64,000 bases of DNA from Butyrivibrio sp. M55. GTDB taxonomy: Bacteria; Bacillota; Clostridia; Lachnospirales; Lachnospiraceae. This document shows positions 52,151-61,208 of this stretch, piece by piece. The translations under genes and the position numbers were made by a program. The stretch lies in contig NZ_FPCD01000005.1 in the NCBI RefSeq assembly GCF_900116865.1, positions 1 to 64,000 of the forward strand, in the 5' to 3' direction. Position 1 is the first letter of the stretch; every line of letters begins with the position of its first letter. The notes below the pieces were generated by a model. That model was given only the letters and a program-made list of their open reading frames with translations, was not told the origin of the DNA and did not search any database.

Positions 52151-53773
52151 TCTGATCATTACAAAGCTCTGTGCCTTCAGCACAATCTTTGAACCACTGC
52201 GTTCTATCCTGCCGATTGAATAGACTTCTTCATAGTCGCCGCTTTCTATCGCGGGATAGTCCGCTGTATATTCAATATCTTTTTCACCGGGATTAACCAT
52301 AATCACAAGACTGCCTCTCTTATAAACAAAAGGCTTATCTTTTCCGCTGCACAAAACTTCAAACGAAGCATCTGCGCAAAGCTCTTTTTCTTTTCCCCTG
52401 ATCGCAAGAATTTCTTTTACAACATTATATAAAGAAGTCTTATCATTCTGCTGCCCCGTAACACTCGGACCGTTTTCATCAACGGGAAGATAGAGCTTAT
52501 CCTTGGATGCGGCGGAAAATCCCATATTAACAGCACCTCCGTCCCACTGCATGGGAGTCCTGCTGCCCGTTCTGGTATATCCGCCTTCTTTAGTCGGAAG
52601 GTTCTCAATATATTTCATGCCTATCTCATCACCGTAATAGATAAACGGAACTCCGGGAAGAGTAAAAATCGTAGCATAAGCAATCTTAAGCTCTGTCTCG
52701 TCCAGTGTCCTTGCAGGTCTTGGCGTATCGTGATTGCAGGTCATAAAGCATATGTACCCCGCATCTTTTGTCTTTTCATATTTTGGAATGTAGTCACTAA
52801 GAAAAGCCGTGGCATCGCTGTCACCGTCTTTTTTGAAATAGCTTCTGTCCCTGCCTTCGGTGTTCTTCCTGTCTTCCGCAATCGGAAATACATGGTACTT
52901 CTCAAGTGTCTCGTAGTCACGGAAAAGTCTGTTATATCCGTTTCCCGCATGATCAAGATAAAAGTCCATGTGGAATCCGGCGTCCGCCAAAGAAAGTTCG
53001 GGGTTAGACCACTCAGAAACCATCGCAGCTTCGGGGTATTCTTTATCAAGCATTGCTCTTACTTTCTTCCAAAGCGAGCACGTGCATGACTTTCTGTCAT
53101 CATCGTCTTTTACAAGAGAATCAGCCATATCCACTCTAAAGCCGTCGCATCCCATATCAAGCCAGAATCTCATAACATCCATCATAAGTTCCAGCGTTTT
53201 TTGCGGTTCGGGATCTTTGTAAGACATTTGCCAGCTCTCGGTCGGAGCGGCAAAACCATAATTGAGAGCGGGCTGCGACTTAAAGAAATTCAGCATGTAC
53301 ACGCCGTTTCTGTCACATTCCCCGCTTATGTAAGGATGGCCGCCAATACCTGACAGCCAGTATTCAGTCCAGATATATCTGTCGGAATGCTCGTTTTTCT
53401 TGGGCACTCCGTCTACAACGGGAATTGCTTTCCCGCTTTCTTTAAACCACTCATGTTCTTCGGATGTATGGCCCGGAACGAGATCTAAAAGTACGCGAAT
53501 GCCCTTACTGTGAGCCGTCTCAAAAAGGCGCTTTGCATCCTCGTTAGTTCCGTATCTTGAAGCCACTTTTTTGTAATCTCTCACATCGTAGCCCGCATCC
53601 TTGAACGGAGAGTCGTACCACGGATTGATCCAGAGCGCATTTGCCCCAAGGTCCTTGATATAATCAAGTTTCTCTATGATCCCCCCAATATCTCCTATTC
53701 CGTCATCGTTGGTATCATAAAAGCTCTGCGGATAGATCTCGTAAAATACTGCATTCTTAAGCCAATCAGGCAT
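52142..53773 (-). CDS. GH13 alpha-glucosidase/alpha-amylase family enzyme
   Basis: The 543-aa intracellular enzyme has the (beta/alpha)8 barrel of glycoside hydrolase family 13. The nucleophile is in CDGFRVDMADS (about residue 211), the acid/base in VSEWSNPE (about 254), and the third carboxylate in NHDTPR (about 346). There is no signal peptide, so it acts on imported maltodextrins or related oligosaccharides. The exact subtype (alpha-1,4, alpha-1,6 or trehalose-type) cannot be fixed. It follows the LacI-GGDEF gene by 3 bp and so is probably co-regulated with it. Confidence 0.9.
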   Translation of the reverse strand: MPDWLKNAVFYEIYPQSFYDTNDDGIGDIGGIIEKLDYIKDLGANALWINPWYDSPFKDAGYDVRDYKKVASRYGTNEDAKRLFETAHSKGIRVLLDLVPGHTSEEHEWFKESGKAIPVVDGVPKKNEHSDRYIWTEYWLSGIGGHPYISGECDRNGVYMLNFFKSQPALNYGFAAPTESWQMSYKDPEPQKTLELMMDVMRFWLDMGCDGFRVDMADSLVKDDDDRKSCTCSLWKKVRAMLDKEYPEAAMVSEWSNPELSLADAGFHMDFYLDHAGNGYNRLFRDYETLEKYHVFPIAEDRKNTEGRDRSYFKKDGDSDATAFLSDYIPKYEKTKDAGYICFMTCNHDTPRPARTLDETELKIAYATIFTLPGVPFIYYGDEIGMKYIENLPTKEGGYTRTGSRTPMQWDGGAVNMGFSAASKDKLYLPVDENGPSVTGQQNDKTSLYNVVKEILAIRGKEKELCADASFEVLCSGKDKPFVYKRGSLVIMVNPGEKDIEYTADYPAIESGDYEEVYSIGRIERSGSKIVLKAQSFVMIRLK

Positions 53774-53776
53774 TGC

Positions 53777-55621
53777 TTATATCCTACCTTTCCGTCTCCT
53801 TCTCTTATCCTCATACATCAAGGTATCTGCTCTGCTTATGTATTCATCCAAAGACACTTTGCCCTTGCCTTCCGTCACAACATATCCAAAACTAAGCGAA
53901 AGATCTACAGGAAGCTCTATCTTTCTGGAATCTCTTACTAAGTTTTCTCTTATCTCAACGATGCAATCCCTTACGATCTCATCACTCATGAATTTATCTA
54001 TTATAAGGAACTCGTCACCGCCAAGTCTGAAGCACATTCCCTCGGGAGTAACATGCTCTTTTAACTCGTTGGAAGCACATATTATGGCCTTGTCACCAAC
54101 CTCGTGGCCATAGGTATCATTCAGGTACTTAAGCATATCAAGATCGGAATAAAGAATGAGCATCGGCTTTCCTTCTTTGTGTCCGTCAGCGATAAGCTTC
54201 TCTGCGTATTCTCCAAATCCAAGTCTGTTGTAGAGGCCTGTAAGAGCATCTTTTACAGATAAATCCGAAAGTTTCTCGTTCGCCCTTGCAAGACATTCTT
54301 TCTGGTAAAGAATCTCCATTCCCGATAAGAACGTATTTATAAGGTCAAACAGGAATTGCTGTTCCATAAGGTATATAGGATTCTTCATGGCAAGGTAACC
54401 TGCACTCTTTTCCCTGAAATGAATCGGGATAAAAAGATAGCAATCGCCTTTTCCTCTGCCTTCAAAAGTCGGGAAAATATTTTTTATACAATCTTCGTTG
54501 ATATAAGCCGTATCAAATATCCATTCTTCCTCGGCAGTCTCAAACTGCGCCCAGAACTTGGGTTCCAAAACCATTATGATGTCTTCGCACCTGGATACTT
54601 TAACAACATCACGGATAACATCGACCATTTCCTTCATGCTGTCCGCATGAGTAATCCTTGAAGAAAGCTTTAATAAGTCGTTTGCAAACTCCACGCTGCT
54701 CTCGTTCCACAGGATATTGCCCTTCATCTGTGCACGGCTGTCAACAACAATATCAGACTCGCAGTCACAGCTGTCCCAATAAATATTTGTGGACTTAATA
54801 TAATTCTCCTGATTGACAGGCTTTCCGTCCCATATATCCATGAATAGCTGTATTGCCATCTCTCCGGCATCTTCTCTCTTATAACTTACAGTAGAGATCC
54901 TCGGAGTATAGAATCTTGCTTTATCAAAATCATCAAATCCAGTTATATAAAAATCTTCGGGACACTTAATTCCTGCTTCTTCCGCCTCGGCGAGCACACC
55001 GACCGCAAGGTTGTCGTTGACACATATTACCGCATCGGGCATCTTCTTTTTTGCCCCATACAATTTCCTAAATATATCTCTGCCGTCCTTAATATCAAAA
55101 CCACTGAATTCAAGAACATAATCTTTGTTCTTTTTAAGGCCGTTCTCTTTTGCGAAGTCAACAAGTGCCTTGGCGCGCATCTGGCTCTCGTAATTTCCCT
55201 CGGGTCCCATTGCAAACCAAAAGCTCTTACAATTTTTCTCGTTATATAAAAAGCTTATGTTATCATACATGCACTGATAATTGTTTACGCCAACCAAATA
55301 GAAGCCATCTTCCTTTGAATTTATAAGTATGGCCGGAACTTTGGATTCCCTGACTCTTTCAATAACTTCGTCCCTAACAGCGGGAATCTCTGTGTTATTA
55401 AGCTCAACAATTACTCCGTCAAAATCACAAAAATCAGGGAGACCAAATATATAATGTTCTCCCTGATTGTACAGCTCATCTGTGCTCCAATTGGCATAAG
55501 CGTTAAATACATATAAGTTTATATCTGCATCCGCTTCCTTAATCTTGCTGAGGATTCCACTTATCCATGCGTTAGTGATGTATCGTCCCCAGCTTTCCAT
55601 TACCAGAGCAACCTTCTTCAT
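53777..55621 (-). CDS. Sugar-sensor (LacI-like) plus GGDEF diguanylate cyclase
   Basis: The N-terminal 270 residues of this 614-aa protein form a periplasmic-binding-like domain of the LacI/GalR class (MKKVALVMESWGRYI, VNDNLAVGVLAE, YITGFDDFDKA), without a helix-turn-helix. A linker domain of about 150 residues follows. The C-terminal GGDEF domain has RLGGDEFLII near residue 530. The usual inhibitory RxxD site is absent (T and G at those positions). Without a signal peptide it is cytoplasmic, so it would make cyclic di-GMP in response to an imported sugar. The GH13 gene follows by 3 bp. Confidence 0.88.
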   Translation of the reverse strand: MKKVALVMESWGRYITNAWISGILSKIKEADADINLYVFNAYANWSTDELYNQGEHYIFGLPDFCDFDGVIVELNNTEIPAVRDEVIERVRESKVPAILINSKEDGFYLVGVNNYQCMYDNISFLYNEKNCKSFWFAMGPEGNYESQMRAKALVDFAKENGLKKNKDYVLEFSGFDIKDGRDIFRKLYGAKKKMPDAVICVNDNLAVGVLAEAEEAGIKCPEDFYITGFDDFDKARFYTPRISTVSYKREDAGEMAIQLFMDIWDGKPVNQENYIKSTNIYWDSCDCESDIVVDSRAQMKGNILWNESSVEFANDLLKLSSRITHADSMKEMVDVIRDVVKVSRCEDIIMVLEPKFWAQFETAEEEWIFDTAYINEDCIKNIFPTFEGRGKGDCYLFIPIHFREKSAGYLAMKNPIYLMEQQFLFDLINTFLSGMEILYQKECLARANEKLSDLSVKDALTGLYNRLGFGEYAEKLIADGHKEGKPMLILYSDLDMLKYLNDTYGHEVGDKAIICASNELKEHVTPEGMCFRLGGDEFLIIDKFMSDEIVRDCIVEIRENLVRDSRKIELPVDLSLSFGYVVTEGKGKVSLDEYISRADTLMYEDKRRRRKGRI

Positions 55622-55758
55622 AAGCCCTTATTCTCCTAAATATCAAAATGCCACTTCGTAGACAAATGTACTTTTTGCCGACACACTTAGTATAACACAC
55701 ATCGTTAACATTTATAAATAGGGCAAATTCATTCTTTATGCTTTTTTAAGGCAAATTT

Positions 55759-57021
55759 TTAAGTCAAAACTATCATTATTCGTGTTCCGAGTTCCGTTCT
55801 CGAAACAATTTCGAAGTGTCCTCCGTGTCTGTCAACTATCCATTTCGCTATTGAAAGGCCAAGGCCCGTTCCCTGAAAACTTCTGGCTTCATCGGCTCTG
55901 TAGAACCTCTCAAACATGTGCTCAACATCTGTTTGAGTCATACCTATACCCGTATCCTGCACCATCAGATACGGCCTGTCGTCTTCGGTACGCCCAACTC
56001 CAAGTATTATCTCATCGTTTTTATCCGTATACTTTGCGGCATTATCCACAAGTATGCGCACCGCCTGCTTAAGAAGCGTACGGTCGGCGTCAATCGTTAT
56101 AAGTTCCGAGGCATCCCTAAACCTGTACGGATGCTCTTCATCTATTAAAAATGATTCCTCATATATTTCCTTCATCAGTTCATTTAAGAGAATGCTCTCT
56201 TTTTGCAATACCGTCTTTCCGCTGTCGCCCCTCGCAAGGAAAAGAAGCTGCTCAACCAGGTGGTTCATGTGCTCGGCTTCATTTGATATAGCCGCGATCG
56301 ACTCATCAAGCACTTTTTCATCAGACCTGCCCCATCTCTCCAGCATTCCTGCGTATCCCCTGATAACCGCTATAGGCGTTCTGAGCTCATGCGACGCATC
56401 ATTTACAAAACGCGCCTGCTGCCTGTATGAATCCTGCAGTCTCTTTATAAGGTGATTGACCGCCTGCTCTATTCCCAGAAGATCCCTGTCGTGAAGGTTT
56501 ATCGTACCCTCCGGATCCGCATGTTCTATCGCATCCTCTATATGCCTGAATTTATCCTCCGAAAAAGCGAGTCTGTTCAGTTCATCCGCTTTCTCCGCAA
56601 TCTCTCTTATTGGTCTGAGCGTGCGATGTGCCTTTTGAAACACGATCGGAAGCGAAAGCATAAGTCCTATCATCTGCAATACAAAAAGTGCCGCCACAAA
56701 AACAGCTATCCTGAAAGCTATCATAAAAAATTCGGCGGACATAAGCATTTCCCCGTCCGTTGAAAAAACACGATAACATATATCGCTCAAATGCCCTGTT
56801 TCCGAATATAAGCTGCGATTATGATTAAAAAGAGAAAATTCCCCGATAACCTCCAGCTCTTTCATATATGCCCATCCCGCGTTCAGCAGGATGAACAGGA
56901 GCAGATCCGTTTTTAAATATACTTTCGTCTTTGCCCAGCTTATCTGAACCACGATATGATGCGCGATAGACGTCATTTTTTTTGACGGGCGAACATTATT
57001 CTGCATCGGATTTGATGACAT
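55759..57021 (-). CDS. Sensor histidine kinase
   Basis: The 420-aa kinase has two membrane helices near residues 35-50 and 105-125, an extracytoplasmic loop of about 60 residues between them, and a HAMP-type segment. The dimerisation/phosphoacceptor box VNDASHELRTPIAVIRG lies near residue 205, and the ATP-binding VDNAAKYTDKND and GTGLGLSIAKW motifs follow. The start at 57021 has GAGGGGAGTAGGCT and overlaps the response regulator's end, so the two are coupled. The signal is unknown. Confidence 0.93.
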   Translation of the reverse strand: MSSNPMQNNVRPSKKMTSIAHHIVVQISWAKTKVYLKTDLLLFILLNAGWAYMKELEVIGEFSLFNHNRSLYSETGHLSDICYRVFSTDGEMLMSAEFFMIAFRIAVFVAALFVLQMIGLMLSLPIVFQKAHRTLRPIREIAEKADELNRLAFSEDKFRHIEDAIEHADPEGTINLHDRDLLGIEQAVNHLIKRLQDSYRQQARFVNDASHELRTPIAVIRGYAGMLERWGRSDEKVLDESIAAISNEAEHMNHLVEQLLFLARGDSGKTVLQKESILLNELMKEIYEESFLIDEEHPYRFRDASELITIDADRTLLKQAVRILVDNAAKYTDKNDEIILGVGRTEDDRPYLMVQDTGIGMTQTDVEHMFERFYRADEARSFQGTGLGLSIAKWIVDRHGGHFEIVSRTELGTRIMIVLT

Positions 57022-57715
57022 AGCCTACTCCCCTCACGGTCGTGATCATATTAACATCAAACGCATCATCAATCTTTGAGCGCAGATATCTTATATATAC
57101 ATCGATCATATTGGTTTCACCGACATAGTCATAGCCGCACACTTTCTCAAGAAGAGTATCCCTCGAAAGCACAATGTCTTTATTCTTTAGAAGCATTTCA
57201 AGCATCAAAAACTCACGGTTTGTAAGCGGGATGATATGGCCGTCATAAGTAACCTCCCGCTTTTTCTCATCAAGCTTTAATTTTTGCCAGGTATAAACGC
57301 CTTCTTCATTTGCGTCTGAAGTGCCTTTGGCTGCGCTCTCAGCACCCACCTTTCCGTGAAGTTTAAGCGCAACCCTGACTCTTGCAAGAAGTTCCTCGAT
57401 GGCAAAAGGCTTTGTGATATAGTCCACAGCTCCGCCATCGAGTCCCGATACTTTATCCATGACTTCGTCACGTGCGGTCAAAAGAATCGTCGGCGTCGGA
57501 TTATCCTGCATCAAGCGCCTCAGTACTTCCAATCCGTTTAAGCCCGGCAGCATGATATCAAGCAAAATGAGGTCGTAGTTCCCTTCAGTTGCCATCCTAA
57601 GGCCTTCGCGGCCATCGGCCGCTTTGCTAACCTCATATCCTTCATGCTGCAATTCAAGCTCGACAAATCTTGCAAGTTTTTCTTCGTCTTCAACTATAAG
57701 TAAATGTGCCGCCAT
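56996..57715 (-). CDS. OmpR-type response regulator
   Basis: The 239-aa regulator has a receiver domain with phosphorylatable Asp in LILLDIMLPG (residue about 53) and a C-terminal winged helix. The latter includes the LTNREFLMLEMLLKNKD and YVGETNMIDVYIRYLRSK stretches. It pairs with the kinase encoded immediately downstream. The start follows GACAGGAGTATTAA. Confidence 0.94.
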   Translation of the reverse strand: MAAHLLIVEDEEKLARFVELELQHEGYEVSKAADGREGLRMATEGNYDLILLDIMLPGLNGLEVLRRLMQDNPTPTILLTARDEVMDKVSGLDGGAVDYITKPFAIEELLARVRVALKLHGKVGAESAAKGTSDANEEGVYTWQKLKLDEKKREVTYDGHIIPLTNREFLMLEMLLKNKDIVLSRDTLLEKVCGYDYVGETNMIDVYIRYLRSKIDDAFDVNMITTVRGVGYVIKSDAE

Positions 57716-57747
57716 TTAATACTCCTGTCATAATTAGTAGTGTTTCC

Positions 57748-58278
57748 TTATGATTCCGAAGAATTGTGATGGAATTCTTCCTTAACCTGCTCAGCTGTCT
57801 CTTTTGCCTTGTCCATTACAGTATTTGCGCCCTGCAGATTGTTCTTTCCGTAGAACTTATAATTCCAGTCAAAGAACAGTGAAACCACAATAAGTACGAG
57901 TACGAACCACCAGCCGAGTACCACTATAAGAACCGCCGTCCAAAGAGGAAGGTCAATCACCTGCTCATCGTGATGTGAAACTTTCATATGATTGTTTGAA
58001 AGATAATCGATCACTTTCTTAAGGAACTCTTTAACCTTTGTTCCGAAGCTCTCGCCACAGTCTTTTGCACTTCCTACAGGAACCATATCATATCCGGGTT
58101 CACGTGTATACTCTGTAGAATGAACCTGCTGTTCAGGCTTTGCAACCTTACCCTCTTTCTCCAAAATAATCATGGCATCAAGAAGATCGCCATTTGCTTC
58201 GCCGAGTGCTGCCTTTGCTTCTTCATATGATACATTTGCTCTTGTTCTTAATTTTTCAATCTTTTCAAATTCATCCAT
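57748..58278 (-). CDS. DUF4342-type membrane protein, first gene of the two-component operon
   Basis: The 176-aa protein begins with a UBA-like helical motif (ANVSYEEAKAALGEANGDLL, residues 14-33) as in DUF4342 proteins. A linker to about 110 follows, then a membrane segment near 110-135 (WTAVLIVVLGWWFVLVLIVV) and a C-terminal amphipathic helix. Its role is unknown. The 32-bp gap to the response regulator shows a shared operon, so it may tune the two-component system. The start follows GAGAAAGGGAATACACC. Confidence 0.78.
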   Translation of the reverse strand: MDEFEKIEKLRTRANVSYEEAKAALGEANGDLLDAMIILEKEGKVAKPEQQVHSTEYTREPGYDMVPVGSAKDCGESFGTKVKEFLKKVIDYLSNNHMKVSHHDEQVIDLPLWTAVLIVVLGWWFVLVLIVVSLFFDWNYKFYGKNNLQGANTVMDKAKETAEQVKEEFHHNSSES

Positions 58279-58489
58279 GGTGTATTCCCTTTCTCTTTTT
58301 AAGAATGTTTTCTTTTGTTTACAGTAATCAATATAAAGGTCCCAAATTAAACAATCCTTTGAGAAAGATTAAAATCAGATTAATGTCATCAAACAGGGGT
58401 AGTGGCGAATAGACTTCCTGTTCTAATTTCGTCCCCTATTTCATAGCCTCCTAAACGTCTCAATTACAATCAGATTATAACAAGCAACA

Positions 58490-58730
58490 GACCTGTATGG
58501 CCATTCTTCACGGCCTGCAGCGACGGTTTCAGTTTTAAAAATGTGCAGTTTTCGGACGAGCAAGATGATTTTAAAATTTTAGAAAACCCGAAAATGCCGA
58601 CTTATCTGAGCAACGTCAAAAGGAGGCATTTTCGGGTTTTCTGAAATTATGAAAATCACTGCGCAGCCGACCACAAACATTTCAAAACTGAAACCGTCGC
58701 TGCGGGCCGTGAAGAATGGCCATACAGGTC
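58490..58730. repeat. 241-bp fold-back element (copy 2 of the dispersed hairpin)
   Basis: Arms of 47 bp (58490-58536 / 58684-58730) match at 46 of 47 positions. Weaker pairing continues inwards to a central hairpin at about 58583-58640, giving one long imperfect palindrome. The central hairpin and following TATGAAAATCACTGCGCAGC are shared with 40989-41074. It fills the gap before the malG stop and could stop that operon's transcripts. It looks MITE-like. Bases 58279-58489 before it show nothing else. Confidence 0.8.
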
Positions 58731-58747
58731 GTCCCTTTTATAAATGA

Positions 58748-59596
58748 TCAGCCCTTAATCGCTCCGCCTGATACGCCCTCAATGTAGAACTTCTGCATAA
58801 GCAGGAACAGAATTGATATCGGGATGGAAACGAGTAGTCCGCCTGCGCAGAATATTGAGAAGTACTTGTTGATAAGCGACTTATCAAGCATGTTATACAA
58901 TCCTATCGCAATGGTCCAGTCTTTTGAAAGTCCGGAATTAAGCATCAGCTTTGCGAGTACGAAATCTCCCCACGGAACAAGGAATGAGGCGATTACCTGA
59001 TAAACGATTATAGGTTTACAGATAGGAATTATGATATTAAGCATGATCTGAAGCTCATTGGCTCCTTCAAGTCGTGCAGACTCACGCAAAGATACGGGAA
59101 TTGTATCCATGAATCCTTTGACAATTAGGAATCCGAGTCCGGAACCCGCCGAATATACTATGATCATACCAATGTGGCTGTTTGTAAGTCCGAGAGACTT
59201 AAGTACAAAGTATACAGCTATCATCGACAGTACACCGGGGAACATGTTCAAAACAACACTAAATACCATAAGTTGTTTACGTCCCGGAAATCTCAGGCAG
59301 CAAAATGCATAACCCACCATAAATATAAACACTGTGGATATTATGCAAGTAAAGACTGCTATGATAAACGTATTTTTAAACCATGTCACATACTGAACAA
59401 CAGAGTCCGGTTTAAACAAAATGGTACTAAAATTCTTAACCGACCATGTCTCAGGGAAGAAATGAGATATGTCTATTCCCTTATATCCGCTAAAAGCCGT
59501 AACTACAAGCCAGATGATCGGTATTATCCATACAAAAGTTATAAATGCCAAAAGAATATGAAGGAGGCAGGATATAATAATCTTCTTTATCTTCAT
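58748..59596 (-). CDS. Maltose-type ABC importer permease (MalG-like)
   Basis: The 282-aa permease has six membrane helices and the ATPase-coupling EAA segment ESARLEGANELQIMLNIIIP near residue 175. It pairs with the MalF-like subunit to import oligosaccharides. Its ATG overlaps the malF-like stop by one base. No ATPase gene lies here, so a shared MsmX-type ATPase is expected elsewhere. Confidence 0.92.
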   Translation of the reverse strand: MKIKKIIISCLLHILLAFITFVWIIPIIWLVVTAFSGYKGIDISHFFPETWSVKNFSTILFKPDSVVQYVTWFKNTFIIAVFTCIISTVFIFMVGYAFCCLRFPGRKQLMVFSVVLNMFPGVLSMIAVYFVLKSLGLTNSHIGMIIVYSAGSGLGFLIVKGFMDTIPVSLRESARLEGANELQIMLNIIIPICKPIIVYQVIASFLVPWGDFVLAKLMLNSGLSKDWTIAIGLYNMLDKSLINKYFSIFCAGGLLVSIPISILFLLMQKFYIEGVSGGAIKG

Positions 59597-61095
59597 TACA
59601 TGAATACCTCCTCTCTTTCACCTGCTACGATTCTGCTAAATGAAAGAATAGTAAATATCGAACATATCGAGAATACAATGACACCGATTACCGAAGCCAT
59701 CTTGTAGTCATAATACTCGTTTGTCAGTCTGAACAACCACGTGACGAGAAGGTCTACTTCTTTTCCGTGTGAATTGGCCAGCGCCTGATCCGTCGTTACA
59801 TATACGTCCTGCGTAAGCAGATAAATAATATTGAAGTTATTGATATTTCTTACGAAGTCAGTTACAAGTGTAGGTCCCTCAACGAACATAACATAAGGCA
59901 TTGTTACGTTTCTGAATATCGCATACGGCGACGCTCTGTCGATCATTGCCGCCTCGATCTGATCCCTTGGAATATTCAAAAGAATACCTGTAGAGATCAA
60001 TATCTGATACGGAATACCAACCCAGATATTTATAATGACAATCGTAACTTTTGCCCATCCCGGACTGGTAAGGAACGGAATATATGAAATATTCTTACTT
60101 ACAAGGCCTACATTCTGGAGAAAAGCTGTTATTCCCATGCTTGAACATATTGAATTGACAATACCCGAATCCGCAAGGAAATTTCTTACCAAAAGAAGCG
60201 TTACAAACTGCGGCACGGCAATCGTAACAATAAACAAAGTTCTCCAAAATCTTTTGATCTTGATAAGTTTTGAATTGATGAGCAGTGCAATAAGGTGACC
60301 AAGCAAAAAGTTCGAAACCGTTGCAAAAAATGCCCACAAAAATGTCCATTCAAGAATTCTTCTGAATGCATATCCAAAAGATGATGTTGTTGTCTGAGTA
60401 AACAGTTTTACAAAGTTTCTGAATCCAACCCAGGTAAACAGTTCACTCGGCGGAAGATGATTCTGGTCGTAATTGGTAAATGCTATAGTGATAAGGATCA
60501 ATATCGGGATGATATTCATCAAAATAACGCCGAGAATAGGGAATGAAAGAAGTGTAATATGGAACTTCTCGCCCAAGAGCTCTTTGAAATCTTCACTGAA
60601 AGTATTTACATGCTTTCTTGCCTCCAGCAGAAGCTGTGTTTTGTACATGCTCTTAATATTGCTTACCCAGAATAAAAAGAACATGAAAATAATAAACAGT
60701 GCACCTACCGATCCGAGTAGTATCATAAATGAATTATCATAATCATTTACTGTATTCTGCATCGTCAGAGGATCGAATAAGGCTTCTCTTTTCACCGTAC
60801 CGAGTGTACTGAACTTAGCCAGATTCGGTGCGGCACCGAAAATAAGGTATACAATAAACAGCGCCTGTACAATAAATACAAGCACACCCTTCATAAACTG
60901 GTAATTGTATATATGCCCCAATCCCATGAATACGGTCGATAGTTTCACACAAGTACTGCCCTCTGCCAGACAAGTGCCCAATTCCTTGAAGTATTTTACA
61001 ATTGGATTAACTTTGGGAGCCTTCTTAGTACGAACAGTCTTTTGATTACGCGGATAATTTCTCTGATTATGCGGATAAGTCCTATAATTAGCCAA
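59596..61095 (-). CDS. Maltose-type ABC importer permease (MalF-like)
   Basis: The 499-aa permease has about eight membrane helices and the EAA segment AAMIDRASPYAIFRNVTMP near residue 385. An N-terminal extension of about 45 residues is rich in Asn, Arg and Pro. An extracytoplasmic insert typical of MalF lies near 170-200. The start is TTG, set by AAGGAGTTGAGATAA before it. It lies between malE-like and malG-like genes, separated from the former by a hairpin. Confidence 0.9.
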   Translation of the reverse strand: MANYRTYPHNQRNYPRNQKTVRTKKAPKVNPIVKYFKELGTCLAEGSTCVKLSTVFMGLGHIYNYQFMKGVLVFIVQALFIVYLIFGAAPNLAKFSTLGTVKREALFDPLTMQNTVNDYDNSFMILLGSVGALFIIFMFFLFWVSNIKSMYKTQLLLEARKHVNTFSEDFKELLGEKFHITLLSFPILGVILMNIIPILILITIAFTNYDQNHLPPSELFTWVGFRNFVKLFTQTTTSSFGYAFRRILEWTFLWAFFATVSNFLLGHLIALLINSKLIKIKRFWRTLFIVTIAVPQFVTLLLVRNFLADSGIVNSICSSMGITAFLQNVGLVSKNISYIPFLTSPGWAKVTIVIINIWVGIPYQILISTGILLNIPRDQIEAAMIDRASPYAIFRNVTMPYVMFVEGPTLVTDFVRNINNFNIIYLLTQDVYVTTDQALANSHGKEVDLLVTWLFRLTNEYYDYKMASVIGVIVFSICSIFTILSFSRIVAGEREEVFM

Positions 61096-61140
61096 TTATC
61101 TCAACTCCTTTCTCTTACCCTTTTACCTTTTTTGACAAAT

Positions 61141-61195
61141 ATAACCCCATACCTCATTCGATATGGGGTTATACTTCATTGGCTAGTATCTAGCC
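61141..61195 (-). terminator. Hairpins between malE-like and malF-like genes
   Basis: A stem of 11 bp (61141-61151 / 61162-61172, ATAACCCCATA and complement) and a small palindrome GGCTAGTATCTAGCC (61181-61195) lie in the 113-bp gap. There is only a weak T-run, so this is likely a partial terminator or mRNA stabiliser that lets the binding protein be made in excess. Confidence 0.6.
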
Positions 61196-61208
61196 CAAAA
61201 TTCAATTA

